64,000 bases of DNA from JAJPIG01 sp035531675. GTDB lineage: Bacteria; Desulfobacterota; Binatia; Binatales; Binataceae. The position numbers and the translations under genes were made by a program. The stretch is taken from assembly GCA_035531675.1 (NCBI GenBank), contig DATKSL010000011.1:1-64000 (forward strand), given 5' to 3'. Positions 1 through 8,116 of the stretch are shown in pieces (the stretch's first letter is position 1; every line of letters begins with the position of its first letter). The notes under the pieces were generated by a model. The model was not told where the DNA came from, did no database searches, and saw only the letters and a program-made list of their open reading frames with translations.

Positions 1-1
1 C

Positions 2-1558
2 CGCGTGTTCGTCACCGTGCTGCGCTGGCCGCGCCTGACGTTGGCCGTGATCGCGATCCTGATCGTGGCGGTGCTGTCGCAGTTTCCGCGCCTCGGCGGC
101 GAGTTTCTGCCCAAGCTCGAAGAGGGCAATATCTGGGCGCGCGCCACCATGCCGACCACCATTTCGCTCAAACATGGCGCCATGCTGACCAACCGGATGC
201 GCTCCGACTTCATGGCGTTCCCCGAAGTAACCACCGTAATTTCGCAGCTCGGGCGCCCCGATGACGGTACCGAGACCACCGGCTTCTTCAACTGCGAGTT
301 CTCGGTCGAGCTCAAACCGCAGGAGCAATGGCCGCGCGGGCTCACCAAGCTTGAACTGGTCGACCAGATCGATCGCAAGCTTACCCACGATTTCCCGGGC
401 GTCAGCTTCGGTTACTCGCAGAACATCGAGGACAATGTCGACGAAGCGATGTCCGGGGTCAAAGGCACCAACTCGGTCAAGGTCTTCGGTCCCGATCTCG
501 CGGTCGACGAACGCATCGCCAACGCGCTGATGGAAGTAATGAACCGGGTGCCGGGCATCGTTGACACCGCGGTCTACCGCTCGCTCGGGCAGCCGAACCT
601 GATGATCACGCCCAACCGCGCGACCTGCGCCCGCTACGGCTTGAACGTCGGCGACGTCAATGCCGTGGTCCAGGCCGCGATCGGCGGGCAGGGCGTAACC
701 CAGGTGCTCCAGGGCGATCGTCGCTTCAACCTGGTGGTGCGATGGCAGAAGTCCTATCGCACCAGCCTCGACGCCATCCGCAGCATCCGCGTGCCCACGC
801 CCGCGGCCGGCTCAATTCCGCTCGGCGAGATCGCCGACATCAGGGTCGCCGAGGGCGCCTCGTTCATCTACCGCGAGGGCCTCGAGCGTTTCGTACCGGT
901 GCGCTTCGCGGTGCGCGGCCGCAGCCTCAAGGATGCGGTGCGTGAAGCGCAGCGCGAGGTGGCCCGCCAGGTCAAGCTGCCCGAAGGCGTGCATCTCGAA
1001 TGGGCCGGAGAGTACGGCGAGCTGGAAGCCGCCAACCGCAGACTCGAGATCGTGATCCCCTTCGCGCTGCTGCTGATCGCAGGTGTGTTATTCAGCGCGA
1101 CGACTTCCTTCATCGACACGCTCGTCATCATGGCGCAGATTCCCGTCGCCTGCCTGGGCGGAGTGCTGGCGCTGATCGTGACCGGCACGCCGTTCAGCGT
1201 CTCGGCCGCGGTCGGCTTCATCTCGATCTTCGGCATCGCCGTGATGGACGGAATCCTGCTGAGCTTTTATATCCGCCAGCTCTGGCAGGAGGGCCATCCG
1301 TTCGTCGAGGCGATCATCATGGGCTCCGATCGGCGCCTGCGCGCCACCATGATGACCGACCTGGTCGACGCGTTCGGCCTGCTGCCGGCGGCGCTCTCGA
1401 CCCGGATCGGCGCGCAGACCCAGCGTCCGCTGGCGATCGTGGTGATCGGCGGCGCGCTCGCAATCATGTTGCTGACGCGCCTGCTGCAGCCGGTCCTGAT
1501 TTACTTATGTCATCGGCGCCTGCGCCTGGCCGAATCTGCCTCGCCAGCCGAAATCTAG
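2..1558 (+). CDS. Heavy-metal efflux RND pump (CusA/CzcA family), C-terminal half, 5' end outside window
   Basis: This is the inner-membrane proton/substrate antiporter of a tripartite efflux system. The reading frame is open to the first base of the window, so the gene begins upstream. About 518 residues are present, against roughly 1,030-1,060 for the family, so what is seen starts near the mid-protein transmembrane helix. A hydrophobic helix (VLRWPRLTLAVIAIL) leads into the periplasmic porter domain with the FLPKLEEGNIW signature typical of HME-RND pumps, and then a block of C-terminal helices (residues about 345-505) that includes GIAVMDGILL. The CusA/CzcA family usually exports Cu/Ag or Co/Zn/Cd, but the metal-site residues lie partly outside the window, so no metal is assigned. 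No adaptor or outer-membrane partner follows, so any partners are probably upstream. Confidence 0.9.
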   Translation, partial: RVFVTVLRWPRLTLAVIAILIVAVLSQFPRLGGEFLPKLEEGNIWARATMPTTISLKHGAMLTNRMRSDFMAFPEVTTVISQLGRPDDGTETTGFFNCEFSVELKPQEQWPRGLTKLELVDQIDRKLTHDFPGVSFGYSQNIEDNVDEAMSGVKGTNSVKVFGPDLAVDERIANALMEVMNRVPGIVDTAVYRSLGQPNLMITPNRATCARYGLNVGDVNAVVQAAIGGQGVTQVLQGDRRFNLVVRWQKSYRTSLDAIRSIRVPTPAAGSIPLGEIADIRVAEGASFIYREGLERFVPVRFAVRGRSLKDAVREAQREVARQVKLPEGVHLEWAGEYGELEAANRRLEIVIPFALLLIAGVLFSATTSFIDTLVIMAQIPVACLGGVLALIVTGTPFSVSAAVGFISIFGIAVMDGILLSFYIRQLWQEGHPFVEAIIMGSDRRLRATMMTDLVDAFGLLPAALSTRIGAQTQRPLAIVVIGGALAIMLLTRLLQPVLIYLCHRRLRLAESASPAEI

Positions 1559-1595
1559 AGCGAAATCGGACTGGCCTCCGCCGCCGTTCGCGATG

Positions 1596-2006
1596 CTACG
1601 GTTCCTGGGGCAGGCTGTCGCCGATTTCGTACCACGGAACCTTCGAGTTGACGTAGGCATGGCGCAGCGTGTTGCGCGGATGGCCCGGGTCGGCGCCGTT
1701 GTCGATAGTGCCGGTGGCGACAACGATCTTGTCGGGCGCCGGATCGACGTCGATCGTGAGCTGGCATCCGCAAGTCTTGCAGAAGTGGCGATGGAGCTTC
1801 TCGGAGCTGCTGAAGGTGCCGAGGTTGTTGGCGCCCTTGTCGAACTTAAAGCCGGCGCGCGGAAAAACCGACAGGGTGACGAAAATCGCGCCGTGCAGCT
1901 TGCGGCAAATCCCGCAGTGGCAGTGATGAGTTTCGACGGCGGGTTCGGTGATGGTATAGCGCACCGCGCCGCACTGGCATCCGCCGGTAATTTTGAAATC
2001 CGCCAT
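1596..2006 (-). CDS. GFA/CENP-V family zinc protein
   Basis: This 136-residue protein covers a complete GFA (glutathione-dependent formaldehyde-activating enzyme-like) fold. The Cys pattern is canonical: C10 and C12 (GGCQCGAVRY), C29, C31 and C34 (HCHCGIC), and C76 and C79 (FCKTCGC). In this family these bind two zinc ions. Family members have been linked to S-hydroxymethylglutathione formation, but most bacterial members are uncharacterised, so the formaldehyde role is not claimed. An AAGGAG ribosome site lies just upstream of the ATG. The gene is convergent with the RND gene, 37 bases apart, and divergent from the RidA gene. It appears to stand alone. Confidence 0.88.
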   Translation of the reverse strand: MADFKITGGCQCGAVRYTITEPAVETHHCHCGICRKLHGAIFVTLSVFPRAGFKFDKGANNLGTFSSSEKLHRHFCKTCGCQLTIDVDPAPDKIVVATGTIDNGADPGHPRNTLRHAYVNSKVPWYEIGDSLPQEP

Positions 2007-2167
2007 CGCTGTGCTCCTTCGCGCGTATCCGGGTTTAGGATTGCTCCGATGCTAGCACGGTTTGCGCGGATTATCAGGCCGCGGTTTGACTGTCCGGGCC
2101 GGAAAGAGTACCGCGTCATAGTCATAAACAATCAAGGCTTCGCGATTGGGGAAGTGACGGAGGAGCG

Positions 2168-2641
2168 ATGAAGATCGAACAGAAACTTGCTGAGATGGGT
2201 CTCAAGCTGCCGAGCGCGCGCAAGCCGGTCGGCAACTATGTCGGTGCGGTGCGCGCCGGCAACCTGGTGTTTATTTCCGGCCACGGGCCGGCGCTGGAAA
2301 AGGCCAACGGCGAGCTCGAAATGATTCGTGGCAAGGTTGGCCGCGACCTGACGCTCGAGCAGGGCTACGAGGCCGCCAAACTGGTGGCGCTCCATCTGCT
2401 GCGGGCGCTCAAGGAAGTGATCGGCGACCTCGACAAGGTGGTGCGGATCGTCAAGCTGCTCGGGATGGTCAACACCGCCGACGGCTTCAAGGATCAGCCC
2501 AAGGTTATCAACGGCGCCTCCGATCTGCTGGTCGCACTGTGGGGCGACGCTGGGCGCCACGCGCGCTCGGCGGTCGGCATGTACGAGTTGCCGTTTGGAA
2601 TCTCGGTCGAGATCGAGGCGATCGTCGAAGTCCGCGACTGA
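2168..2641 (+). CDS. RidA/YjgF/YER057c/UK114 family protein
   Basis: This is a 157-residue member of the RidA superfamily, which forms trimers that hydrolyse reactive enamine/imine intermediates in the archetype. The family core is present: a GNLVFISGHGP strand, a central helix, and the C-terminal block GRHARSAVGMYELPFG followed by ISVEIEAIVEV, in which the Arg corresponds to the substrate-carboxylate-binding Arg of RidA. It is longer than the classic 125-130 residue RidA and fits the subgroup often found in catabolic settings. A GGAGGAG ribosome site precedes the ATG closely. The neighbours do not suggest a particular pathway. Confidence 0.87.
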   Translation: MKIEQKLAEMGLKLPSARKPVGNYVGAVRAGNLVFISGHGPALEKANGELEMIRGKVGRDLTLEQGYEAAKLVALHLLRALKEVIGDLDKVVRIVKLLGMVNTADGFKDQPKVINGASDLLVALWGDAGRHARSAVGMYELPFGISVEIEAIVEVRD

Positions 2642-2680
2642 CGGAGCGGAGCCGGTCAGGCCGCACGCCGGGCCTGCAGG

Positions 2681-3187
2681 TCATTTCGTAAGCGCGCTGA
2701 ATTCGTCGGGTAACGGCGTCGCGTGCGGGGATTTGCCGCGGGTCACCGTGCGAATCAGGACGCCGTTGTCGTCATAGTAGTCGGCGCTGGCGACCGAGCC
2801 GGTTTCATCGGGATCGTGCTCGACGATAGCAAGTTTGCCGTTGCGATAGATCTTGATGGTGTCGGGCTTGCCGTCGAAGTTGTCGTCGCTGACCACTCGG
2901 TTGAGATGCCCGAGGTCGTAAGTCTCGATCAGATCGACGCGCCCGTCGAAATTACGATCGCGCTCGACCTTGATTAGCTGGCCGTCGCGGAAGGTCTTGA
3001 CGGTGTCCGGGCGGCCGTCGTGGTTAGCATCGAGCGCCACCTTGATTTCGGACTTGCTGACCGTGTAAACCCACTCATCGATATGTCCATCGCCATTGGT
3101 GTCGTGGGTTGCAGTTGGGTGTGGCAGCGGGTTGCAAGATGCTACGATAAGACCGAGCGCGATGAGCGATAGACGGCACCCACGCAT
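2681..3187 (-). CDS. Lipoprotein with tandem DxNxDGxxD repeats
   Basis: This is a predicted 168-residue lipoprotein. The start was placed at MRGCRLSLIALG because a signal peptide with lipobox VASC follows at once, while upstream in-frame starts would bury it. After the lipidated Cys come four clear repeats of about 20 residues, each opening with D-x-N-x-D-G-x-x-D (DTNGDGHID, DANHDGRPD, DRNFDGRVD, DDNFDGKPD) and then an aromatic-x2-G-x-L segment. A fifth, degenerate copy follows. The D/N/G loops resemble the calcium-binding loops of dockerin and thrombospondin-3 repeats, so calcium binding at the outer membrane or periplasm is likely. The function is unknown. There is no Shine-Dalgarno sequence, and a TATACT hexamer lies only 10 bases before the ATG. 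Confidence 0.75.
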   Translation of the reverse strand: MRGCRLSLIALGLIVASCNPLPHPTATHDTNGDGHIDEWVYTVSKSEIKVALDANHDGRPDTVKTFRDGQLIKVERDRNFDGRVDLIETYDLGHLNRVVSDDNFDGKPDTIKIYRNGKLAIVEHDPDETGSVASADYYDDNGVLIRTVTRGKSPHATPLPDEFSALTK

Positions 3188-3613
3188 ATCGGCAAGTAGT
3201 ATACTCCGCGTGCGGATATCGCAAATCTGGCTGCTAATCACCGCATTAGCAATCGGTTTCGCGCCGCCTGCTTTGCCCACCGGCCTGGCCCGACTGCCGG
3301 CCGGCGCCGTTCAATTGCTGGCACCCCTGCCGGCGTCTTTGCGTCCCATCGGCCATGAATACGGCGAAGCTTCAGCAGGCTTGCGGACCTTCACGGTCTT
3401 CGGGGTGGCACGTCGCTTTGGCTGGCCGATTCCTGGCCGGTTCGTTCTTTCCACACAATTTCCAGACTTCCTGATCCGTGTTCCAAACGACCGGCCGATC
3501 GCGGTGGTCGATTGCGGACGCGCCTGGACCTCGCGCGCACCCCCGCTCGCCTAACTGCACCGTCCGCCGATAAAGCCGGCGGAATCTTATAAATCCAGGG
3601 TTCGCGTCCGTTC
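3188..3613. other. Intergenic region with no convincing gene
   Basis: This lies between the divergent lipoprotein and the folded leader of the next gene. A plus-strand frame running to 3554 would encode a short hydrophobic N-terminus (from about 3210) and then a Pro/Arg-rich tail. It has no ribosome site and no recognisable domain, so I do not call it. Nothing else is apparent beyond the promoter candidate at 3198-3203. Confidence 0.4.
3198..3203 (-). promoter_or_regulatory. Possible -10 element (TATACT) of the repeat lipoprotein
   Basis: TATACT read on the minus strand lies 10 bases before the lipoprotein ATG at 3187. Transcription would then start about 3-4 bases before the codon, giving a nearly leaderless mRNA. 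The best -35 candidate (TTGCGA at 3219-3224, minus strand) is 15 bases away, which is a poor spacing. Confidence 0.35.
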
Positions 3614-3763
3614 TGCGCGGAATTGTCCCAGCGGGACGAGTCCGCAGAGAAGGATAGCGAGTATGGCGTGGATGGCGTGCCGGGCCTCGGTCGAGGCGCC
3701 CCATCAACTCCCCGCTATCGGTGCAAGTCCGATAGGGGGTCTGAATACGGAGAGATAGGTCAG
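3614..3763 (+). promoter_or_regulatory. Structured 5' leader with three consecutive hairpins
   Basis: Three stem-loops precede the secreted-protein ATG at 3764. First, 3614-3646: an outer TGCG-c-GGA/TCCGCA stem enclosing a GTCCC(3625-3629)/GGGAC(3633-3637) stem with an AGC loop. Second, about 3683-3698: GCCTCG/CGAGGC around GT. Third, 3710-3739: CCCC-g-CTATCGG, loop TGCAAGT, then CCGATAGGGGG, an 11-pair stem with a single bulge. The leader ends with GGAGAG, 13 bases before the ATG. Such compact folding is unusual for this window and suggests an RNA regulatory element or a stability structure. It matches no riboswitch consensus I know. Confidence 0.5.
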
Positions 3764-4345
3764 ATGAGAAAGGTAGTTGTGCTTGCGCTCGCAAGCTTGT
3801 TGTTTGCTGCCAGCGCTCAGGCTCAGACTTTGACAGCCAGTTCGATGAAATGCGCTTGCGACAATCCGCGCCCGCTGCCGACCAACGATATCGAGGGCAA
3901 CGCGGTTCAGACCGAATGCGACATCAACGCGTTAAGCGTTAAAGTTCCACATCCTGGCAGTTATTTGATCTGTTGGAATCTGTTCGGTAATGCCCTGACA
4001 CCGGACAAAACTCACGACGGCGTGAATGGCTGGGTGCGCGGTCCATCCGACCAGCCCTATCTAGTCCCGAGAATATTGCCTCCCGAGCATGTCGGCGGGA
4101 GTTATCCAGCCTCGACCGGCGTCGGTGGTTGTGACACCGTCACCGTCGATCAGGCGTTTACGGCAGTGGTCGAGGTTGCCTTCAATTCTACCGGCGGCGT
4201 TCATATGCAACAGTGGGGCTGCAGAGCGCCGAAGTTTCCGGCCCCGTCAACCTTGACGATTACACCCGTGGCCAGCGCGCAAGCGATTTCCACCAAACGC
4301 TTGCGGCCGGTAAAATCCGCCGCCAGAACACGAGCCCTGGAGTGA
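3764..4345 (+). CDS. Secreted Cys-containing protein, unknown function
   Basis: This 193-residue protein has a clear Sec signal peptide (MRKVVVLALASLLFAASAQA) cleaved after AQA. An upstream in-frame extension would bury the signal peptide and overlap the folded leader, so it was rejected. The mature part is Cys-rich (CACDN, TECD, LICWN, GGCDTV, WGCRAP) and likely folds as a disulfide-stabilised periplasmic or extracellular domain. The C-terminus is basic (TKRLRPVKSAARTRALE). I do not recognise a family. It precedes a secreted protease by 286 bases on the same strand, so the two may share an extracellular role, but this is only context. Confidence 0.65.
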   Translation: MRKVVVLALASLLFAASAQAQTLTASSMKCACDNPRPLPTNDIEGNAVQTECDINALSVKVPHPGSYLICWNLFGNALTPDKTHDGVNGWVRGPSDQPYLVPRILPPEHVGGSYPASTGVGGCDTVTVDQAFTAVVEVAFNSTGGVHMQQWGCRAPKFPAPSTLTITPVASAQAISTKRLRPVKSAARTRALE

Positions 4346-4423
4346 CTTAAGTTGCCCCGGCTTCGAGCGGAGACTTTACGCACGAGACGAACCTCGGGGC
4401 TCGCGGCTAAAGCCGGGCCCGGC

Positions 4424-4464
4424 GGCGGCTGGCCGGCGACCATCAGGCCGGCCGCCGAGCCGCC
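4424..4464 (+). terminator. GC-rich two-part hairpin between secreted protein and protease
   Basis: An inner stem GGCCGGC (4431-4437)/GCCGGCC (4447-4453) sits inside GGCGGC (4424-4429)/GCCGCC (4459-4464). There is no T tract, so it is not a textbook intrinsic terminator, but it lies where one is expected. Confidence 0.35.
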
Positions 4465-4566
4465 GCGTCCGGCTTCTCAGGGATTTGCAGGCTGGTCCTC
4501 GGTAACCTTTGTTCACCTCGGCCGGACTGCTACGCTCATCAGTAGCACGGCTGATTCTCTGGTAAG

Positions 4567-4608
4567 CGAAAACCGCTCCAGATGCGTCGAAGCACAGCGG
4601 GGTTTTCG
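4567..4608 (+). promoter_or_regulatory. Inverted repeat just upstream of the sedolisin gene
   Basis: CGAAAACCGCT (4567-4577) pairs with AGCGGGGTTTTCG (4596-4608), with two extra G bases bulged. The loop is 18 bases and the element ends 23 bases before the TTG start at 4632. It could be a leader stem-loop or an operator. Confidence 0.35.
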
Positions 4609-4631
4609 AACTTGAGTCTGGAGCGAAATCC

Positions 4632-7016
4632 TTGAGTTTTTCGACCGGCTGTCAGCGCTTGTGTTTAGCGCTGGCGCTGGCCGCCGCAATCCTGATTGGA
4701 AGCCTGGCCGAGGCCCAGAGCGTCGCGCTGTCCGGCAGCCATGCGCCAGCCGCCGCCTCGCTGACGGCGCGCGTCGCCGCCTCGCATCTGCTCGAGATGC
4801 GGATAATCCTCAGTCTGCGCGATGAGGCGGCGCTCGACCGGTTGCTTGCGCAGCTGCATGATCCCGCCGCGCCGCAATTCCATCGCTGGCTCACGCCCGC
4901 CGAATTCAACGCCCGCTTCGCGCCACGCCAGGCGGGCTTCGATGCGGTCCAGGACTGGCTCAAGTCCGAAGGCGTCACGATTACCTCCGCCGACCGCGAG
5001 GGCCGTTATATCGATTTCACCGTGCCCGCCGGCGAAGCCGAACGGCTGTTCAATGTTACGATCGCCGCCTCGGCCGACGGCCGGAACTACGCGAACCTGA
5101 CCGATCCGTCGATCCCGGCGCACCTCGCCGGTGTGATTGCCCAGGTCGACGGTCTCGATAATCTGCGCCGCGCCGTGCCGATGGCCCGTCGGCTCGGACC
5201 GCAGTCCATTTCCGGCAGCGCCGCGTCGGGAACCCCCTGGTATCTTTACGATGGTTACGAGGGGTTCGGCCCGGCCGACATGCGCACCTTTTATGACGAG
5301 AGCGACGCGCTCGACGGCCATGGCCAATGTATCGGGCTGGTCGAGGATTCCGACTGGATCGACTCGGCGGTCACGCTCTTCGACCAGCAGTTCAACCTGA
5401 AAACCGGGCCGGTCAGCAGGGTCCTGGCCGGTGGCATCAATCCGGGAATCAACGGTGATGAGACCGAGACGCTGCTCGATATCCAATGGGCGCACGCCAT
5501 TGCGCCCGCCGCCGCGCTCCGGGTCTACCTCGGTCCGCGGATGGGCAACATCCTCGCTTCCATCACGCAAGCCGTCCGTGACAACCGGTGCGCGGCGATC
5601 GATATCAGCTTCGGCTATTGCGGCACGTCGCCGACCTTCTACAGCAAGACCCTGGACAGTCTTTTCAAGCAGGCCGCGGCGCAGGGAATTTCGGTGTTCG
5701 TCGCTTCCGGCGATGATGGCGTCGATAATTGCCTGAACATGACGCCGAACGTCAGTGAAATGGCGGCGGACCCCAACGTCACCGGGGTCGGCGGCACCAT
5801 GTTCATTCCCAACTATGACGGTAACGGCGACGATGTCGGATTCGTTCCCGAACAGGTATGGAATGAACCCGGCGGTGGCGCGTCGGGGGGCGGCGCCAGC
5901 AAGATATTCACCAAGCCGGCGTTTCAGGAGTCCAACCTCACCCCCAACGACGGCCGTCGCGATGTACCCGACGTCGCGATGATCGCGGGATCGCCGGCCG
6001 TCTACTTGGGTAACGATGACCGTACGGGTGGCCATCATGCGTTTCTGGATTGTTGCTGGGGCGGGACCAGCCTCGGGGCGCCGATGTTTGCCGGCATCGC
6101 AGCGCTGATCAATCAGAACCAGGGCGGACGCATCGGCAACGCCGACTGGGGCCTCTATCAGCTCGGTCCCAACCAGAACAACTCGACGGTCGGGCTGCGC
6201 GACGTGACCTCCGGCGACAACCACTTCAACGGCGTGGCCGGCTTCAGCGCCGGGCCTGGCTACGACCAGGCGACCGGATGGGGCACGCCCGATATCGATC
6301 AGCTCGTCGCGGCCTGGAAGAGTGCCGTCAAGCCGCCGCCCGTGCCGGTAACGCTCGGGGTGAGGCCCAGGAAGCTCGGTCTGGGCAGGGCGGTGTTCGG
6401 CGCAAGCGGTGCGACCACCAGGGCGCGAATCGTGACGATCACGAATCCAGCGCGCAGGGCCGGGATGACGGTGACGCTCACGAGCATCGAGACCGATCAG
6501 CCCGCACTCTTCAGCGTCAGCACGTCGTTCGCCAACGGCTGCGGGACGACACTGCCGCCCGCCCATAGCTGCCGAATCGCGGTCCGCTACACGCCCAGCG
6601 CCCAGACGACGCAGACCGGAAACCTGGTCATCCTCGACAATACGGTCGCCGGCCAGACCGTAGTGCCGCTGCACGGCGTCGGCATCGCCGGCGCGATCGG
6701 GTTGTGGCCCGGCAGGCTGGTCTTCCCACGGCAGCAGCAGAGCACCATCAGCCGTCAGCCGCAGATCGTCACTGTCGCCAACCCGAACCCGGTCGATCTG
6801 ATGATCAGCAGCGTGACGGTGAACGGCGATTTCAAAAAAGTAAGCGATGGCTGCACCGGCGTGCTCAAATCGAAAAAGGAAGGCGGGCCGAACCGCTGCC
6901 AGGTCGCCGTCGCATTCAGCCCGACCGCGACCGGTCCGCGCCAGGGCACGCTGGTCTTCGTCGACGACGCAGCGAAAGGGTCGCAGACCGTGCATCTGGC
7001 CGGAATCGGCAAGTAG
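4632..7016 (+). CDS. Secreted S53 (sedolisin/kumamolisin) peptidase with C-terminal Ig-like repeats
   Basis: This 794-residue acid serine-carboxyl protease starts at TTG, with GGAG eight bases before it. Order: signal peptide (1-28), pro-kumamolisin activation domain (about 40-180), catalytic domain (about 210-560), then two Ig-like domains of the ASPM-SPD2-Hydin type (about 575-790), each with a TNP/VANPNP strand and a C-containing loop. The sedolisin triad is visible: E279 and D283 (ETLLD), S480 (GGTSLGAP), plus the oxyanion Asp D361 (ASGDDG). The C-terminal part of the catalytic domain carries GWGTPDID, which resembles the calcium-site segment. Family members are self-activated at acid pH and digest extracellular protein. 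The Ig-like tail probably mediates cell-surface or substrate contact. No maturation partner is nearby. Confidence 0.92.
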   Translation: MSFSTGCQRLCLALALAAAILIGSLAEAQSVALSGSHAPAAASLTARVAASHLLEMRIILSLRDEAALDRLLAQLHDPAAPQFHRWLTPAEFNARFAPRQAGFDAVQDWLKSEGVTITSADREGRYIDFTVPAGEAERLFNVTIAASADGRNYANLTDPSIPAHLAGVIAQVDGLDNLRRAVPMARRLGPQSISGSAASGTPWYLYDGYEGFGPADMRTFYDESDALDGHGQCIGLVEDSDWIDSAVTLFDQQFNLKTGPVSRVLAGGINPGINGDETETLLDIQWAHAIAPAAALRVYLGPRMGNILASITQAVRDNRCAAIDISFGYCGTSPTFYSKTLDSLFKQAAAQGISVFVASGDDGVDNCLNMTPNVSEMAADPNVTGVGGTMFIPNYDGNGDDVGFVPEQVWNEPGGGASGGGASKIFTKPAFQESNLTPNDGRRDVPDVAMIAGSPAVYLGNDDRTGGHHAFLDCCWGGTSLGAPMFAGIAALINQNQGGRIGNADWGLYQLGPNQNNSTVGLRDVTSGDNHFNGVAGFSAGPGYDQATGWGTPDIDQLVAAWKSAVKPPPVPVTLGVRPRKLGLGRAVFGASGATTRARIVTITNPARRAGMTVTLTSIETDQPALFSVSTSFANGCGTTLPPAHSCRIAVRYTPSAQTTQTGNLVILDNTVAGQTVVPLHGVGIAGAIGLWPGRLVFPRQQQSTISRQPQIVTVANPNPVDLMISSVTVNGDFKKVSDGCTGVLKSKKEGGPNRCQVAVAFSPTATGPRQGTLVFVDDAAKGSQTVHLAGIGK

Positions 7017-7250
7017 GCTTCGACGCGTTTAGCCGCCGGTCCGCGCGGGGAAGCCTGCCGAAAGATGGAAGGGCGGTGGGGCTTTTCTGTCGCCAAAGGG
7101 ATCACGGGGATATACCTGTCTGCTCCTGGATGACGAATAGTCGCCACAATTGGCGTTGTTCATCCTAAGCCTGCCATCTTCCCTCAATTGGAACGATGGT
7201 TGCTTAAATGACCTACGTGTATCGCGTGCGCCCGAAGGGGACGACAGGTC

Positions 7251-8078
7251 ATGGAGCAATCTCACACCGTGCAGCCCGGGCAAATCCATAATGTTACGCC
7301 ACAGCTATCGGTGCTGGTGGCCGACGATAACCCGGTCAATCGCAAGCTGACGGTTCGCTATCTTCAAAGACTCGGCTATGCCGCCGATGAAGCGGCGGAT
7401 GGGCGCGAAGCGGTCGAGGCTGTGAAAAGCACCCGGTATGCGGCAGTGCTGATGGATTGCGAGATGCCGGAGATGGACGGTTACCAGGCCACCAGCGAAA
7501 TCCGCCGCATGGAAGGCGACGGGCGCCATACCCTGATTGTTGCCATCACGGCCCATGACGCGGACAGCGACCGCGCCAAATGTCTTACCGCCGGGATGGA
7601 CGAGTTCATGACCAAGCCGGTCAGGCCCGAGTCGCTGGCCCGGATGCTCGAAGGCCAGGCGGCAGCGAAGCAGCCGGCCATCGCCACCACGCGGGAAGCC
7701 GGGTCGCCGGACGATACGGGTCCGGTACTCGATCCCGAGATGATTGGCGAACTGCGCGAGGAAGGGCAGGACTTGCTCGACGATTTGATCGAGACCTTCG
7801 ACCGCAAGACCCCGGCCCGCATCGCGGAGCTGGCTAATCAATTCGCAGGTGGCGATCTCAAGGCGGCGTCGCTGAGCGCGCATAGCCTGAAAGGCACGGC
7901 GGGCAATCTTGGAGCAAAGCGGATGTGGAGGATTTGTGCGGCGCTTGATACGATGGCGCGCGATGGAGCAGTCGAGCAGGCCGCGTCGCTGATCGGCGAT
8001 TTGCGCGCGGAATACCGGCTGGTTCAAGACGCGCTCCATGCGGAGCACAGCGCTCCGACCGCACCTGCCGAAGCCTAG
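7251..8078 (+). CDS. Orphan REC-Hpt two-domain phosphorelay protein
   Basis: The 275-residue protein joins a receiver domain (about 18-140) to a histidine-phosphotransfer domain (about 165-260). Receiver residues are complete: acidic pair D25/D26, phospho-acceptor D69 (LMDCEMPEMDG), T100 and K122 (TKP). The Hpt helix carries SAHSLKGTAGNLG with H211 as the likely phosphorylated His. There is no DNA-binding or enzymatic output domain, so it should act as a relay between a hybrid kinase and a final regulator, neither of which is in the window. The TspO gene follows after 38 bases and may be co-transcribed. Confidence 0.9.
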   Translation: MEQSHTVQPGQIHNVTPQLSVLVADDNPVNRKLTVRYLQRLGYAADEAADGREAVEAVKSTRYAAVLMDCEMPEMDGYQATSEIRRMEGDGRHTLIVAITAHDADSDRAKCLTAGMDEFMTKPVRPESLARMLEGQAAAKQPAIATTREAGSPDDTGPVLDPEMIGELREEGQDLLDDLIETFDRKTPARIAELANQFAGGDLKAASLSAHSLKGTAGNLGAKRMWRICAALDTMARDGAVEQAASLIGDLRAEYRLVQDALHAEHSAPTAPAEA

Positions 8079-8116
8079 CGGGCGGCGCCGCGAGCGCGCA
8101 GGTTCCCATTGCGAAG

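Noticed and set aside
3096..3554. Open frame on the plus strand between the lipoprotein and the folded leader
   Set aside because: It overlaps the lipoprotein gene start, has no ribosome site and a Pro/Arg-rich tail without domain. A weak signal-like N-terminus from about 3210 is not enough to call it.
3710..3739. Known riboswitch in the leader before the secreted protein
   Set aside because: The conserved boxes of cobalamin, TPP, SAM, glycine, c-di-GMP-I and guanidine-I riboswitches are not present, so it is left as an unclassified structure.
4665..6995. Very long antisense open frame opposite the sedolisin gene
   Set aside because: It mirrors the codon periodicity of the GC-rich sense gene, has low-complexity Arg/Gly/Asp/His-rich content and no domain. 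The sense strand has a complete catalytic site.
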